Origin: Prostheceraeus crozeri
Taxonomy: Eukaryota > Platyhelminthes > Polycladida > Euryleptidae
Length of the DNA stretch: 64,000 bases
Assembly (NCBI GenBank): GCA_907163375.1
Contig: CAJQUW010005589.1
Span: 1 to 64,000 of the forward strand
Direction: 5' to 3'
Part shown: piece by piece, positions 25,350 through 37,258 of the stretch
Numbering within the stretch: the stretch's first letter is position 1
How the letters are laid out: each line of letters starts with the position of its first letter
The notes under the pieces: generated by a model
Database searches by the model: none
Seen by the model: the letters and a program-made list of their open reading frames with translations, nothing else
Told to the model about the DNA's origin: nothing
Position numbers and translations under genes: made by a program

Positions 25350-27212
25350 CAGAGTTGGAAGTGGGTCGTGGGTCAGGTGGGTCAAGTGGGTCACAAAATC
25401 GCGTGGGTCACGTGGGTCGTGGGTCACGTTTTTCCGAAAAGTTGGTGGGTGAGGTGGGTCGTGGGTCACATTTAGCGTGGGTCAGGTGGGTCGTGGGTCA
25501 GACTTCGTTGACCCACTTCCAACCAGTTTGACCCATGATAGATTTGACAATCTCAAATACAGTAAACTTCATTTATTCGTATTCTTGTCAGTCATGCAAA
25601 TTACTGTGTCAGTGTCACTGAAAGGTGTGATAGATGCACACAAAGTCTAAATATGCAACACTATTGACTTTCACAAACCTCATACTGTTTCGAAGGGGCG
25701 GAATTCACACAAATTAAAGGCCCGAAAACAATTGCTGCTGTCTACTGAGAGATGTTGGTTGCTGTTAATTGGTGGAGAGAAGTTGTTTGAGCACAATTGT
25801 GTGTGCTCGATTCTGTGTTGCTATGTCTATTTCAGAGATACAGCTACTGAAGAAGTCAGGTATTCAGAGTTTTTTTTCATCTTGAAAATTTTCTTGCAAT
25901 GCCAGCCAACCTTCGCTTTGCTTGTTTCGTTTGATTTTGTTGGTTTTCCGTAGAAAATATCCTCTGGTAGAGATTAGAATGGTAAATCTCGGGTAAAGAT
26001 TGATCAGAGCCTAAATGTTTTCGAAATATGTAATTGATCAAAATATCTTGATAATATGCTCACTTGTATACATGCCTCATATTTTAAAGTATTTAACCGT
26101 TCAATCCACTTTCGCATCACACATGTTCCATGCATCTCATTGCTCATTCGATGGATGATAATCTGAAATACGATAATTCAAACGACGGTCATTGATCTAG
26201 AGTTATCCCTTTCACACAGACTTATTGCGGCAGAACTCTGTGAGGAGATATTTTTTGACACTTCGCATCAATAAAAAGTTTCGTTTTGATATTTGATTTG
26301 GTATCAATAAAAATAGAAATATTTACATGATGTCGCTAGTGATTGTTATCACAACGTACTCGTACTTACAGCGCCACTAAAATATATCAGTTCATCTATA
26401 TGTACATTGTAATATACCCTAATTCCTGAATTATAATCTTGTCATCGTTCAATTTTCTACTCACGCGTTACGCATGCTTATTCCATTTGCTTTTCAATAA
26501 ATGTCACTCTTACATCAAATATGCAACTTTCTACTTAAATCTAACATTAGCGGAAGTTGATGAAATTTGAATCGAAATCCATCTGAAGCAACAAAATATC
26601 AGTTTGACGATTTTTCTGTAATAGCTTTCACACATGTAGTATCTAACATAGTAAATGCATGAATAAATGATTTAGGTCTACTGCAATCTTATTTTTTAAC
26701 TTCAATTGATTAAGGACTGTAAAATTTGAAATTCAGTCTGCAGGGCCCTCAACGTAACTAATTATCTCTCTACGAGTTAAATAGGTAGCACTAAAAAGGA
26801 TAGTCAAGAATTATAACACGAAACAGAATCGTTTAATTTTTTAGAACCCTAGGCATTTGTGGTACATGAACTTTGGTTATAAGATAATTTTGATGAGGTC
26901 GCATGTTTATTTATCATATGACAAGTGATCTGATACACTTGAATCTTCCTAACAAATCTTAACAACAATTTTGATACTGTGAGGCCTCTACCTAGATAGA
27001 CCTAGAATCTTGAATGAAAATGAAACTAAAGATGATACCAGAAAAGGAAATTGCACTCATATCATACACCCTTGCAGCATATGGGTCAGGTGAGTCGTGG
27101 GTCAGGTGGGTCGTGGGTCATGTTTTCGTGAAAAGTCGGTGGGTCGTGGGTCACATATGCCGTGGGTCAGGTGGATCCTGGGTCAAGTTTCGTTGACCCA
27201 CTTCCAACTCTG
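25350..27212. mobile_element. Non-autonomous hAT-type element with GTGGGTC arrays
   Basis: The ends are perfect 18-bp inverted repeats: CAGAGTTGGAAGTGGGTC at 25350-25367 and its complement at 27195-27212. The flanking 8-mers TTTCTAAA (25342-25349) and TTTCTAAC (27213-27220) agree at seven of eight bases, the target-duplication length of hAT elements. Subterminal arrays of GTGGGTCGTGGGTCA words lie at 25362-25510 and 27082-27185, both in the same orientation. A further internal copy of the terminal sequence occurs at about 25512-25529. The interior is AT-rich without a transposase. Confidence 0.8.
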
Positions 27213-28418
27213 TTTCTAACGTAGGTTTGGCCGATGCCTGAAGAAATTAGATCGTAAGTGTATTAAGATAAGTATGCTGTTCACAGGCATTACTCTACAT
27301 GTATGTTCACTGGTGACGAACACAAGTTCGGTTGACGCTCATCGGATGTCCCTTTACATTTGACAAACTACTTAGTAGCAAAGATAAATACTGGAACCGA
27401 CAGCTTCTTTGCAGAAATTGCAATTAGTGAGTGATTTAATAAAATATTTCACTATCAAGCTTGCATGTGATGTAGATCGAGTAGAATAATTTGAGATTTT
27501 CTATTTGTTGATTTATTCCCAAAATCATGAATATTTCATCTAATCATTCAGAAATCTAATGAGCGATTTTGGAGATAGATCGGGCCTATGCACTTTATGA
27601 TAAAACTTCTGTAAGTCAAATAATAGTCAACTGCCTGATCGAAAGCATGTCTTCCTGGATTCGACAAGTAATTGAACTTTGTGGTGAAGTTTCGAAATGT
27701 TATTGACCACCACCGCCCGTACCATGGCCCCTTTTATAGGCCAACTGGCTCTACAGAGCCGCTGAGCAAAAAAGAAAATTTTATTTCAACCTCTATTTCA
27801 TTTATCTGCCAAATTTGTATCTATGATTGACAAAAGTTTATTTAACAGGACAAAATTTAGGTGGTCCACTTTTTAAGGTCATCACCAACTGTATTTAGAG
27901 CATGGTTAACTTTTAGTAGCAATCTGCGTCTCCATTCGGAATCCACAATTGATTTATATTGTTGTTGACGAAAGGGAAAACAAGGCATTCGTTCTTTTCA
28001 AATGTGTGTAATTGCGACAACAATAGCCCGGTATTTGTACTCCCCAGGCGGTCTCCGTAATTCTAATCAGTCTCACATAGATGAGGATCATGACGTCACA
28101 GTTAGAGTCTCAGCAAAGTCTTGTTCCTATGACGTCACTCTTCAACAGAGTCAGATGAAATGCCCTGGAGATGACAGATGGAGTGCTGCTACGATTATAC
28201 ACTCAAAACCAAACCAACCAACATGCATGATTAACAGCTCACGTCTCCACAATTGTTATTGAAACTCAAATCGTAGAAGCAGAAACCTTGCAACCGCAAA
28301 GTTGTGTAAAACACAAAATGTAAAATGTACAGCTGCAATAAAATGCAGTGTACTGAATTCAGTTTGGACGAACTCTCACGGACGGCATTATCAGGCCCAA
28401 CATGACATTCGAGTAGTC
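27213..28418. other. No recognisable gene
   Basis: AT-rich sequence between two hAT-type elements. I see no coding or RNA signal I can support. Confidence 0.4.
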
Positions 28419-28809
28419 CAGGGGTGCGCAACCTTTTACATTTTTCGGCCGCCATTTCGAAGACCGAGAGAATCACGGCCGCACTTGATATATGTGCAAA
28501 CAACTAGGTCAATAGCCAATCCTCTTTATATTTCACCACTCAAATTAGCTTTCCTTGATGAATGACACACTGAAAATCGCATAAAGGCCTACCTAGTAAA
28601 GAATGAGTTAGCAAGTTAACCCATATACGACCGACGGTCATTTTTGACCCGAAAAGATTTTAAGCTTAAGGTGTTATTAGCACTTGCATCCTTCTTCGGG
28701 TCATGGACTTAAGCTAACGCGCGAACAATTCAAGCAAGCTTCAATTGTCCCTTTTGTTTCTTTTAGCTGATGACTCCAACCATGAATGCACATGAATGTA
28801 ACTTCCCTA

Positions 28810-29068
28810 AAACATTTTATTCATGAGTTATCGAACTGCTTGAACGCCTTCATCGTGCCTGCGGGCGCGCATTTTTCCAAGCAGCATGGGCATAAAGGTG
28901 TTCGATACTTACAAGTTGACTAGCATGCCACTATAGTTCCGATTGTTTTTCGATTGCCTTGAACTCCGGAAACATTTGCAATATACATGTGCAATATTCC
29001 TTTTCATTTACTTCTCATTGTCACGGCCGCTCTTTGCCTCTGCTACGGCCGCAGGTTGCGCACCCCTG
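28810..29068 (+). repeat. Internal copy of the hAT right end
   Basis: This 259-bp block is a direct, indel-free duplicate of 31181-31439 with only a few substitutions. It includes a complete right terminus CGCAGGTTGCGCACCCCTG. Confidence 0.85.
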
Positions 29069-29751
29069 CTGTAGGGCCTATATCTGTTCCCTTCTGGTTT
29101 CGAGAAAACAAATTAGTAAATGAGCCTTGTTCATACTCGGAAGCAAATTAGGCATGGAGCTTCTCTTCCATGTTGTTGAGTTGTCATTTATCGCACTCAG
29201 TATTGATCAGCTTTGCTTGTTCAAATAGAAAAATATGATTCCTTTGTTCTGCACTATCCGCGTTTGAAGCGTAAAGAATATTTTGCAATATAGTGATCAT
29301 TTCTGTTACTTCAGCACAATCGCCAGTTCTTAATTTTGGTTTTATGAGATTGGCTTTCAAATGAGACCAGCGCTCTAATCTCCATTAATATCCAAGTAAA
29401 CTCCAAATGTTCATGGGAGGTTTAGAGGGTGTGGCTTTGCCTTTGTAGTCGGAGGAAATGTCAATCATGTAATCTGTATTGCATTTTCCAACAAAATGTA
29501 TGACTGTCGCCGAGTTGTTTCTGCATGATGTGAAAATGCCGTTCTCGAAAATAAGACATGATAACCTTTCTACGATGTTGGTAGGTAATCCTTCTTTTCA
29601 AATGCCTCCAGCTTGTCAGGAATCTGCTACGAGAGGCTAAATGCGTTACAGTTTGGCGAAGCAGCGATGGTACAAAATAAGGAAGTAAAGATTGGGGCTC
29701 AAATGGTCATGAGAGTCCTCTGATTTTCACAGAGGATGAATCAGATGGCCA

Positions 29752-30003
29752 GTGTTACATGGAGAATACTCGGCATTCCAAAAGCAACTGGCCTGCTACC
29801 TTGCCAACAAATGGCAGAAACCATTTTCTGTCGTTATTGCATGGATTAAAGTGCAAACCCAATTTGCTATCTTTCGCATGAATATGCGAATTTGCGGAAC
29901 TTGTCGGCGCAATTGTGGCTTGGAGATGCAAGACGGAGCAGCCTTGGCATCGCTTTATAGCTACCTTTCTTCAGATTTTCACTTTTTTGTTATGCAAATT
30001 TGA
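29752..30003 (+). pseudogene. Retroelement C-terminal fragment (captured)
   Basis: The frame contains YLANKWQKPFSVVIAWIKVQ, then a FAIFRMNMRICGTCRR segment. It resembles the C-terminal end (KW..PYS..L.W.R..LSFAILR...CIRGSR) of a reverse-transcriptase protein common in marine invertebrate genomes, with the conserved final arginines decayed. The family name is uncertain. It sits upstream of the RT fragment that should precede it, so the cargo is rearranged or comes from two copies. Confidence 0.4.
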
Positions 30004-30639
30004 CGTAATATTTGTACATGCGCTTATTTCTTTTCATAAAATAAAGAATTGTTCGATGGCCAGTGTTTTGAGCAGATGCCAACTATAACATGATGATTTA
30101 CGTAAACAATGTTAGGTAAAGAATTCAGCCATATCTGCTCTTAATCGTGTGGTCTTTTGGGAAGGAGTAGACTAAGACTTCTTCAGATTCGCTGTTGCTC
30201 GTAGGATGCTAGCCAAGTTACTGACAGAATTCAAAATGTTGTCGTGATTGTATAGAGATACAATATACCATAGAATTTTACTCATAGATTTACAGGTAGT
30301 ATATCTAGATTCAGGGAATCAGCCTCTAAAACTTTTGCCACACTTCCCCTAGTTCGGCGTCCTGAGCTATCATAGTTATTTAGAAGTCCATAGTGGTCAA
30401 CGCCGAGGCAAGGGGGAGACTTTTTTGAATTTTTTGACTTTCACTTGTGTCTTTTTTATCATACTTTTTAGAGCGTGTTTTAAACGATGGTATTATTTTT
30501 GTTATGTATTCAATTTAAATAAATTAGTTGAAGAAAAAAAAGTCCATGACATTTGCGTTGCATAATCGTAGATATGCAAAGTCAAAGACTTCATCAAAAT
30601 ACTGGAGTTTAATTTCATTTAATTCACGCTGCGGTAAGA

Positions 30640-31180
30640 ATGCTTGACGCAACAGAGCCCTTTGGAGTTTTGCCACAAACGAAGCAAGTTTTAGTTGATT
30701 TGCAAACAAAGCATCCTGAACCACAACCCGAAAACGATGCAGTCATGTTACATGGAACTCCACCCTATGTTGATCCAGTAATTTTTGAAAATATTGATGA
30801 ATCTTCCATTGCAAAATCTGTATCTAAGACAAAGGGAGCTGCTGGACCATCAGGAATGGACGCGATAGGATGGAGAAATTATGGTGACCATGGTAAACAG
30901 CTACGTGAAGCTACATGTATTACAAAAATGACTAAAACACTTTGTGTCAAAAGGCTTCAATTGAATGATGACGATAAGATTAACATTGAATCATTTTTAT
31001 CCTGTCGTCTCATCGCTCTTGATAAGAAATCCGGAGTGCGACCTATTAGAATAGGCGACATATTGAGACGGATTGTTGGAAAAGCTATAATATCAGCTGT
31101 AACACCACAAATTGTTGATTGTGCAGGCCAAAAAGCAGGGTGTGAAGCAGCCATTCATGACATGACAGACATTTTTGATG
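30640..31180 (+). pseudogene. Reverse-transcriptase fragment (captured)
   Basis: The frame has a GAAGPSGMDAIGWRNYG segment, then CRLIALDKKSGVRPIRIGD and LRRIVGKAI, a typical RT fingers region (…KxxGxRPIxIxxxLRRIxGKxI). It stops where the hAT right end begins; no catalytic YxDD follows. The same family probably supplied the fragment at 29752-30003. I cannot say whether it is a LINE or a tyrosine-recombinase retroelement. Confidence 0.55.
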
Positions 31181-31697
31181 AAACATTTTATTCATGAGTT
31201 ATCGAACTGCTTGAACGCCTTCATCGTGCCTGCGGGCGCGCATTTTTTCAAGCAGCATGGGCATAAAGGTGTTCGATACTTACAAGGTGACTAGCATGCT
31301 ACTATAGTTCCGATTGTTTTTCGATTGCCTTGAACTCCGGAAACATTTGCAATATACATGTGCAATATTCCTTTTCATTTACTTCTCATTGTCACGGCCG
31401 CTCTTTGCCTCTGCTACGGCCGCAGGTTGCGCACCCCTGGAGTAGTCAGTAGCCACAAGATCATCTACATGTGAATTGAATTATACGGAGTTCTGATCGG
31501 TGATCAAGACTTCACATGCAAGCATCAATGAAATTTACGGAAGGTTCAATTGAAAATATCAATTTTTGTGACTTTATCAGATGTCGCGGAAGGTAACATC
31601 AACTTCAACACCAACTTTTTAAAAAGAGTTTCTACAGAATCGAAAACCACATGTAATAGTATTATCAACGACACGGAGTTTGTACAGAACAAAACTA

Positions 31698-33721
31698 CCG
31701 TAAAACCTCTATTTGAACGGCACCTCTAATATAACGGCAGTCTAGAGGAGGAGTTAAAAATTGAATGGCACCCTCTAATTTAACGTCACCTCTAATTTAA
31801 CGACACTTTGATGAATTCATCTCCTACATCAATTACATGACTGAAATAATCTTCTGCAAAACGTGTAAAACAGGAAAATAGTTTGTAGAATGCTATGGAG
31901 CTATTTTTAGAGGCTGGGAAATCCTATTCTATCGAGTTACATAGTATCTATTTTTAGACATTGGGAAGTCCTACTCCCAGACTCATTCCCATTCGTCAAT
32001 TCTGTATTATTGTAGAACCTTACCGGATATTTTAACTTTCGCAGCTCGATAAGATCACAGAAATTCGGCAGCCATGTCTAGCAGCTCTGACACTGAAGAT
32101 GTGACCCCTACAAAGCTGAGAAATTGCGATATACCTTTCAAACTTGAAGTTGTTGCATACTCTTACGCCGAGAAGGACAACAAATCAAAGGCTGCGAAAT
32201 ACAAGAAGGTCCCTCGTGCATGCATCCAACAGTGGACGGAGCAGAAAGCACACCTTGAGGCTCAGTTGAAGGCGTCTTCATCTTCTATCTGATCAACTAA
32301 GAGACTCCAAGGTGCCGGACGCCCTTTGAAGGACAAGGAATTCGACGAGAAGCTCATCTGTTGGGTTCGTCAGCAACGACAGGAAAAGCTCCGCGTCAGT
32401 CGCACGATAATCCAGAAATAGGCACTCGCTTTGTCGACAGACGAGGATTTCAAAGCGAGCAACGGCTGGTTGGAAAAGTTTTTACTTCGCCACAACTTGG
32501 TCTCACGCCGCCCTACAACGACCTGTCAGAAAGAGCCGGAACAGTGCGCCGAGAGGATATTGAATTACATTTTGTTCGTCGAACAGTGCCGTCGTACCTC
32601 CAACTATGCCTACATCTTTGCTGCCGACGAGACGGTCGCCTACTTGGACTACTCAAGCAGCCTTACCGTTGAAAGTAAGGGAGTCCGAGAGGTCCCGGTA
32701 AAGACTGCCGGTCATGACAAGTTATATGTTACTGTCATGCTGACCGCTCAATCCGATGGATATAAATGTCGACCGTACGTTCTACTCCCGAACAAGCGAC
32801 CAAATGAGGAGATCGCCACAAGTTCAAGAACACGCTCCATCTGTGTTGGGCCGGCCGCACGTTCTTCAATGACGATCTGACTTCTAAATTTCTACAGAAT
32901 ATCATCGGTTCTTCAATGTTTGGCAAGCGCCTGCTGGCCTGGGACTCATACCGTTGTCACATTAGTGATACCACCAAGAAGCAATTGAAGAAACTACAGA
33001 TTGACGTGGCCGTGATTCCAGGCGGGTGCACCAAATTCATACAGGCCCCGACGTCTACTGGAATGCCCCATTCAAGGCCAAAGTCAGACAGTTCTACGAG
33101 AATTGGATGTTGCACGGCGAGAAGAGCTACACCAAATCCTGCAACATGCGAGCGCCATCAATGGAAGTATACTTGAAATGGATTGTCGATGCCTCGTATC
33201 AGCTGCCGAAGGATCTGATCATCAAGTCATTCAAAGGATGCGGACTGACCAACGCTCTCGACGGCTCGGAGGATTGCCAATTCCATTGTTTCAAGCCAGA
33301 CTCGGACGGTCCATTCAGACTGGTTTGCAACTTCTCCGGCAAGCCCGAGCCAATGCTGGTGTCGAACGTGGAATCAAGCAGAACTTTGACGATGATGCTG
33401 AAGGTGATGCGAATGACGAAGACAGCTACAACAGCGACGTGTCACTTGATTTTCACTAGTGAGTTTTTGATTTCTAACCAGCGATTACCAGTAACCTGTG
33501 TTTGTTAACTTTTGTCAAATAGATATATGCAGAGTTCTTATGTTACATGTTTTCGCTTTTCATCTATAAAATTTACAGATTTAAGATAAAAATTACTGAA
33601 AATTTCATCTCTAAATTCTGATCAGCTAGTCGAAAAATAGAACGGCACCTCTAATTAAACGGCAGTGCGGGGAAAGGTTTGAAAAATAGAGCGGCATGCC
33701 GCTCAAATAGATGTTTCACGG
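31698..33721 (+). mobile_element. Pogo/Tigger-type DNA transposon, degraded
   Basis: The ends are inverted repeats of the form CCGTRAAACMTCTATTTGARCGGCA at 31698 and, complemented, ending at 33721. Both are flanked by TA (31696-31697 and 33722-33723). Second inner copies of the ACGGCACCTCTAAT word lie near each end. Length is 2.02 kb. The transposase inside has the architecture of the pogo branch of the Tc1/mariner superfamily. Confidence 0.85.
32074..33340 (+). pseudogene. Pogo-family transposase (broken)
   Basis: The start at 32074 gives a Psq-type helix-turn-helix (PFKLEVVAYSYAEKDNKSKA). This is followed after a stop near 32290 by a CENPB-like region (DEDFKASNGWLEKFLLRHNL, 32440-32500). 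The DDE domain has its first aspartate in FAADETVAYLDY (near 32630), the second in LLAWDSYRCHI (near 32955), and the conserved IPGGCTKFIQ (33018-33050). Frame changes occur near 32400, 32860 and 33050, so several independent lesions are present. Roughly 430 residues are recognisable, normal for pogo/Jerky-like proteins. Confidence 0.8.
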
Positions 33722-33835
33722 TATTTCAAAATTTGAACTCCTTCAACTTAAAAATTCAAATCTAAATTTGAAAGTTTTACAGTTTTACGCGGTGCTACTA
33801 TCAACTCTGATGCGTCAAAATCGTCGGACTGAGTA

Positions 33836-34042
33836 AGCTCTGATGAAAACTCTGACCCCAACGAATCTGTGACTGACCAGAGCGCAAAGGAAAACACAGA
33901 GGTAAGAAAAAAGAATATGAAGAAGAGAAAAGCAACTACACCGGCAGTGGAGCAGATATTAGAAATTGAGCGAAAGCGATTAGATTTAGAAGAGAGAAAG
34001 TTGACTATACGTGTATTATCGAATATCGATAGCGTGTGCTGA
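33836..34042 (+). pseudogene. Helical tail of a possible Harbinger Myb-like accessory protein
   Basis: The plus strand reads SSDENSDPNESVTDQSAKEN, then a basic patch KKNMKKRKA, then EIERKRLDLEERKLTI. Acidic-serine linkers followed by an EExRLxLEERR helix are typical of the C-termini of Myb/SANT-type proteins carried by Harbinger elements. The Harbinger transposase remnant to the right supports this. No Myb domain is visible upstream, where the pogo element begins. Weak call. Confidence 0.3.
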
Positions 34043-34439
34043 AGGATATTCATGGTGCTTTGTGTCGACCACATGAGGATGTGATGCTGCAAGTGCTTCA
34101 AGAGAACGGTGATGGACAGTGAATATCGGTATATATCCTAAGACCTAGTTGGCGCAATTCTTGAATACTTAAATGGTAATCTGTTTAATAAAGATACTAT
34201 GGACTATACTTCCGTGACTTTTTCATTACCAACCGAATTAGAGAAATACACGTATGATAATTAAAATAAGTTTAAAATTCATAAAAAATGTGGGAGTGGA
34301 GTACACTTACACAGCATACCAGTAATGAAAAATAGGAAACTAGAACTTAGGATCTATATGTACCCTTATTGATGAAGTCATCAAGTTTAGAATTGCAATT
34401 TAATTATTAAATTGATGATGATAATTAGAAATAATAACA

Positions 34440-34780
34440 TGAAATTTAATTTAAAAAGGACAAGCGAAATGCAAGTCAGCTTTAGAAAGAAGCAACTGGA
34501 ATGATAATGACAATTGACAATGAAATAATCAATCCGATACACCAAACCAAAATTCTTGGCTTCATCATTAATGATCAGTTATCATGGACTGATCATATTC
34601 TGAAGTAGTAAAAAAGTGGAAAGTGGATTACAATTAAAAGAAACTGCCTCTCTAGAAACTACGTCTCTATCATTATTACAGTAGACCTAATACATATCTA
34701 TTACCGTAACAACCATATTATTCCTCTCTCCTATAGATAATTAGTCGAATGACCATGCTCCTATTATATCCCATCAATTT
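34440..34780 (+). pseudogene. LINE reverse-transcriptase remnant
   Basis: From 34501 the frame reads MTIDNEIINPIHQTKILGFI and then INDQLSWTDHI. This is the conserved KFLGxxID..LSWxxHI segment found after the catalytic core in jockey/CR1/RTE-type reverse transcriptases. Weak similarity continues to about 34740 in shifted frames. The catalytic motifs are not present, so only a short tail survives. Confidence 0.5.
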
Positions 34781-35045
34781 TTTACTAGCGTTTTAGGGGC
34801 TTGCTATAAAGAAAAGATCAAGAAAAACAAAGTGATAATATGGATAGTATTCTTAAATGCATGTACAGTATATTGATATAAATATATGCACTCTATCAAA
34901 TTTTTTTGTATGGGCCTATTATATTGACAATAGACTACATACACATACAAGTATGAAATATTCGACACTATGTATCTAATACATCAAAGTTTTGAGGTGA
35001 TCACGAAGTGCAACATCTTGGCGTTGCAACTGGTGCTCGCTTACC
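34781..35045. other. No recognisable gene
   Basis: AT-rich gap between the LINE remnant and the Harbinger remnant. Confidence 0.4.
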
Positions 35046-35568
35046 TCAACATCGATTCACAGAATCAGTTGTCGGAAGTGCAACAGAATTATCCCACAAA
35101 TCACCGTTTGTAATTCCAAAACTGTGAAGTTTGCAACATACCAGAATAACCAAAGCTACTCTTTCAAGGGTTAGACACAAAATCCTTCCTAGACAATTGA
35201 ATATCTGTTTCAATATTCCGAATGTAATTTCAATCCGAACTTGTGCTCGTGATAACTCTGTGTCAAATTTCTGTTCCTGCTGATCTTTAGGGTTGGCATA
35301 AGGCATCAGTAAAAACTTGTATAACCGATCTCCAACCAAATATCCATTTTCATGATTATTCGGAAAGTGATGGAATAGGCTATAAGCGACATCGAAAAGT
35401 TTCCACCATTCATTCAATGAATTTCTATTCTTCATGGACGATCGCGTGATTAATTGCCGGTTTACCGGTGATTTTGCGACTCAGACACATGCAGCATTCT
35501 GATCTTAATAATTGATAAGCACATAGAAATCTAATTTTACAAAATCGAATGCCTACAGTCTAAACCAG

Positions 35569-35761
35569 CACCTCCTAAATCACACACTGAAGCGAGACAC
35601 TATTCGTAACTAATAAAAAAATCCTAAAGCAAAGCGTTTTAGGAGGCTAGCGCACTAGTGTTATTGTTCTCTTTAGTATGTCAGCATTTTATTTCACGCA
35701 ACCTCCTAAAATTCTAGTGTGTCGCGCTTTAGGATGCAGATTTCTTCGATTTTAGGAGGTG
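35569..35761. repeat. Small MITE-like element
   Basis: CACCTCCTAAA at 35569 is mirrored by TTTAGGAGGTG ending at 35761, with two further TTTAGGAGG/CCTCCTAAA copies inside. The 193-bp unit is therefore strongly self-complementary. No clear target duplication. It lies in the DNA that splits the Harbinger gene. Confidence 0.5.
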
Positions 35762-36189
35762 ACAGTTTACAGTGAAATGCAATGCATTGATGAAAAACGA
35801 TTGCTGAATCCAATATGCAATGTATTTAAAGAATACATGTATAATAAATCAAATTGCAGCATCAATATCGATTGAGCTCGGTAAGGACGGGATATTGTCA
35901 TCCTGCATCCAATGCTCAACCCACAGAATTAAATATTTTGTATATCTGCTTCGGTTTGCTAGAAGTGAGATTAATGCGAAATCGCCGGCACATCGAGGAA
36001 CCTATTAAGTGGACAAAAAGGAATTCCTGATAACTTACAGAGATAGGAAAAAAGTCGTGCGTCGCTTGCGGATTAGTGTGAATTCCAGCAAAATGCTTCG
36101 ATTGCCAAAATTCCTTCAGATTCGAAGAATTCAGATCATTGCGCACAAGTTTTCTCGATAATATTGGCCTTTCCGATCATTATTAAAAA

Positions 36190-37258
36190 AAGTTGCAGGC
36201 GTACGAAAATAAGTTCACTTGATGTTTTTCACATCCTCTCAGCATTTCTCACCGTATAGTGCATACATTGAATCGAATGTTAGCCAGGCGATGCGTGTTT
36301 TGGTGTGTGCAAAGTGATATCACAGCACGCACGCATCTCTCACTGGGTCTGGTGTCCTCTGCTGACAGCTTATCGTTTGCCATTTCCAATAGCAAGTGAT
36401 ACACGTGATTATCCATTCGAGAAGGAGCAAGTTGTCTGATTCTCTGATGTGTCATTTCGATATTAAGGTTACACACAACCCTTCCTTTCTAGGAAACCGA
36501 AGCGCGCGCAGATGCAAATTCACTGTTGATGAAAGGAACCAGACGTTGCAGCAAAAGATCAGTATAGTGCTGAGTAGTCACATTGCTATTCAAGAAAATC
36601 AGCTCAGTCCTTGAGTTTATTGTGATGCCTGCCAAAACATGTAAACTGGCACTTTGACGCTCTGAGCTCTGCACATGTTCAGAATCCAAAGCTCTATTGG
36701 ACTCACCCGGACCTGAATCCTCCCATCGGCTTGGAAGAGACAAAAATGACTTTCGTCCGTGAAGATAAGCCGTTACCATTGGCTTTGACTCCAATGGTTT
36801 CGTTCCCCATAGCACATTTTCTCTTGCTGAAACATGAGCAAGAGACAGACGCAATCGCTTTCTCATCACATGCTTGTTTCCCGTATTCGTCGACGTACGG
36901 TCTGGGCACTCAAAAGAAACCCGAATCGACCACGCTCTTGCGACAAAAGCCGAGGCAAGGCAGCAACCATTGTGTGGTCACCTCCCACCAATCGAATCCA
37001 GAGTCGATCAGTCCTAGTTAAAGACAAAGGCGAGCCTCTTCTACCTTTCCGTGCGTGTTGCATGCTTCCTCTTTGTCTGTACTTAAGAAATAACTTTCTC
37101 ATTGCTGTGTAAGGTCTATCCATTGCCCGAGCTACTTCGCGGATGGAAGCATTAGCTTCTATCATTCCTAAAGCTCGCCAGCGCTCTGAATCTGTCATTT
37201 GGTGAACCATGATGGAAACTGTTCGATGTTGCGTGGTGTACATCTGAATTCCTGAGAA
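36190..37258 (-). mobile_element. Tc1-like transposon remnant inside the Harbinger gene
   Basis: The minus strand encodes a Tc1-type N-terminus at 37205-36870 (SERWRALGMIEANASIREVA, a homeodomain-like helix-turn-helix, and SAQTVRRRIRE). A degraded catalytic domain runs to about 36250 in shifting frames (WEDSGPGESNRALDSEHV; ITINSRTELIFL; the Tc1 motif YTDLLLQRLVPF). The right end near CACCACGCAAC (about 37248) adjoins Harbinger coding sequence directly; the left end is uncertain. Many lesions; clearly dead. Confidence 0.6.

Larger units (their letters stand above)
28419..31439. mobile_element. hAT-type composite element with captured retroelement pieces
   Basis: The outer ends CAGGGGTGCGCAACC (28419) and its complement (ending 31439) are perfect 15-bp inverted repeats of the classical hAT type, with CGGCCG subterminal words. 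The target duplication GAGTAGTC (28411-28418 and 31440-31447) is perfect. A second, internal right end lies at 29068. The 259 bp before it (28810-29068) are repeated at 31181-31439 at a constant offset of 2371 bp. The DNA between the duplicates, 29069-31180, carries reverse-transcriptase fragments. So a short 650-bp element appears to have gained a 2.1-kb cargo plus a second right end, and the whole unit then moved. Confidence 0.85.

Noticed and set aside
36396-37112. Plus-strand open frames across the Tc1-like remnant
   Set aside because: They oppose a recognisable minus-strand transposase and carry no motif of their own.
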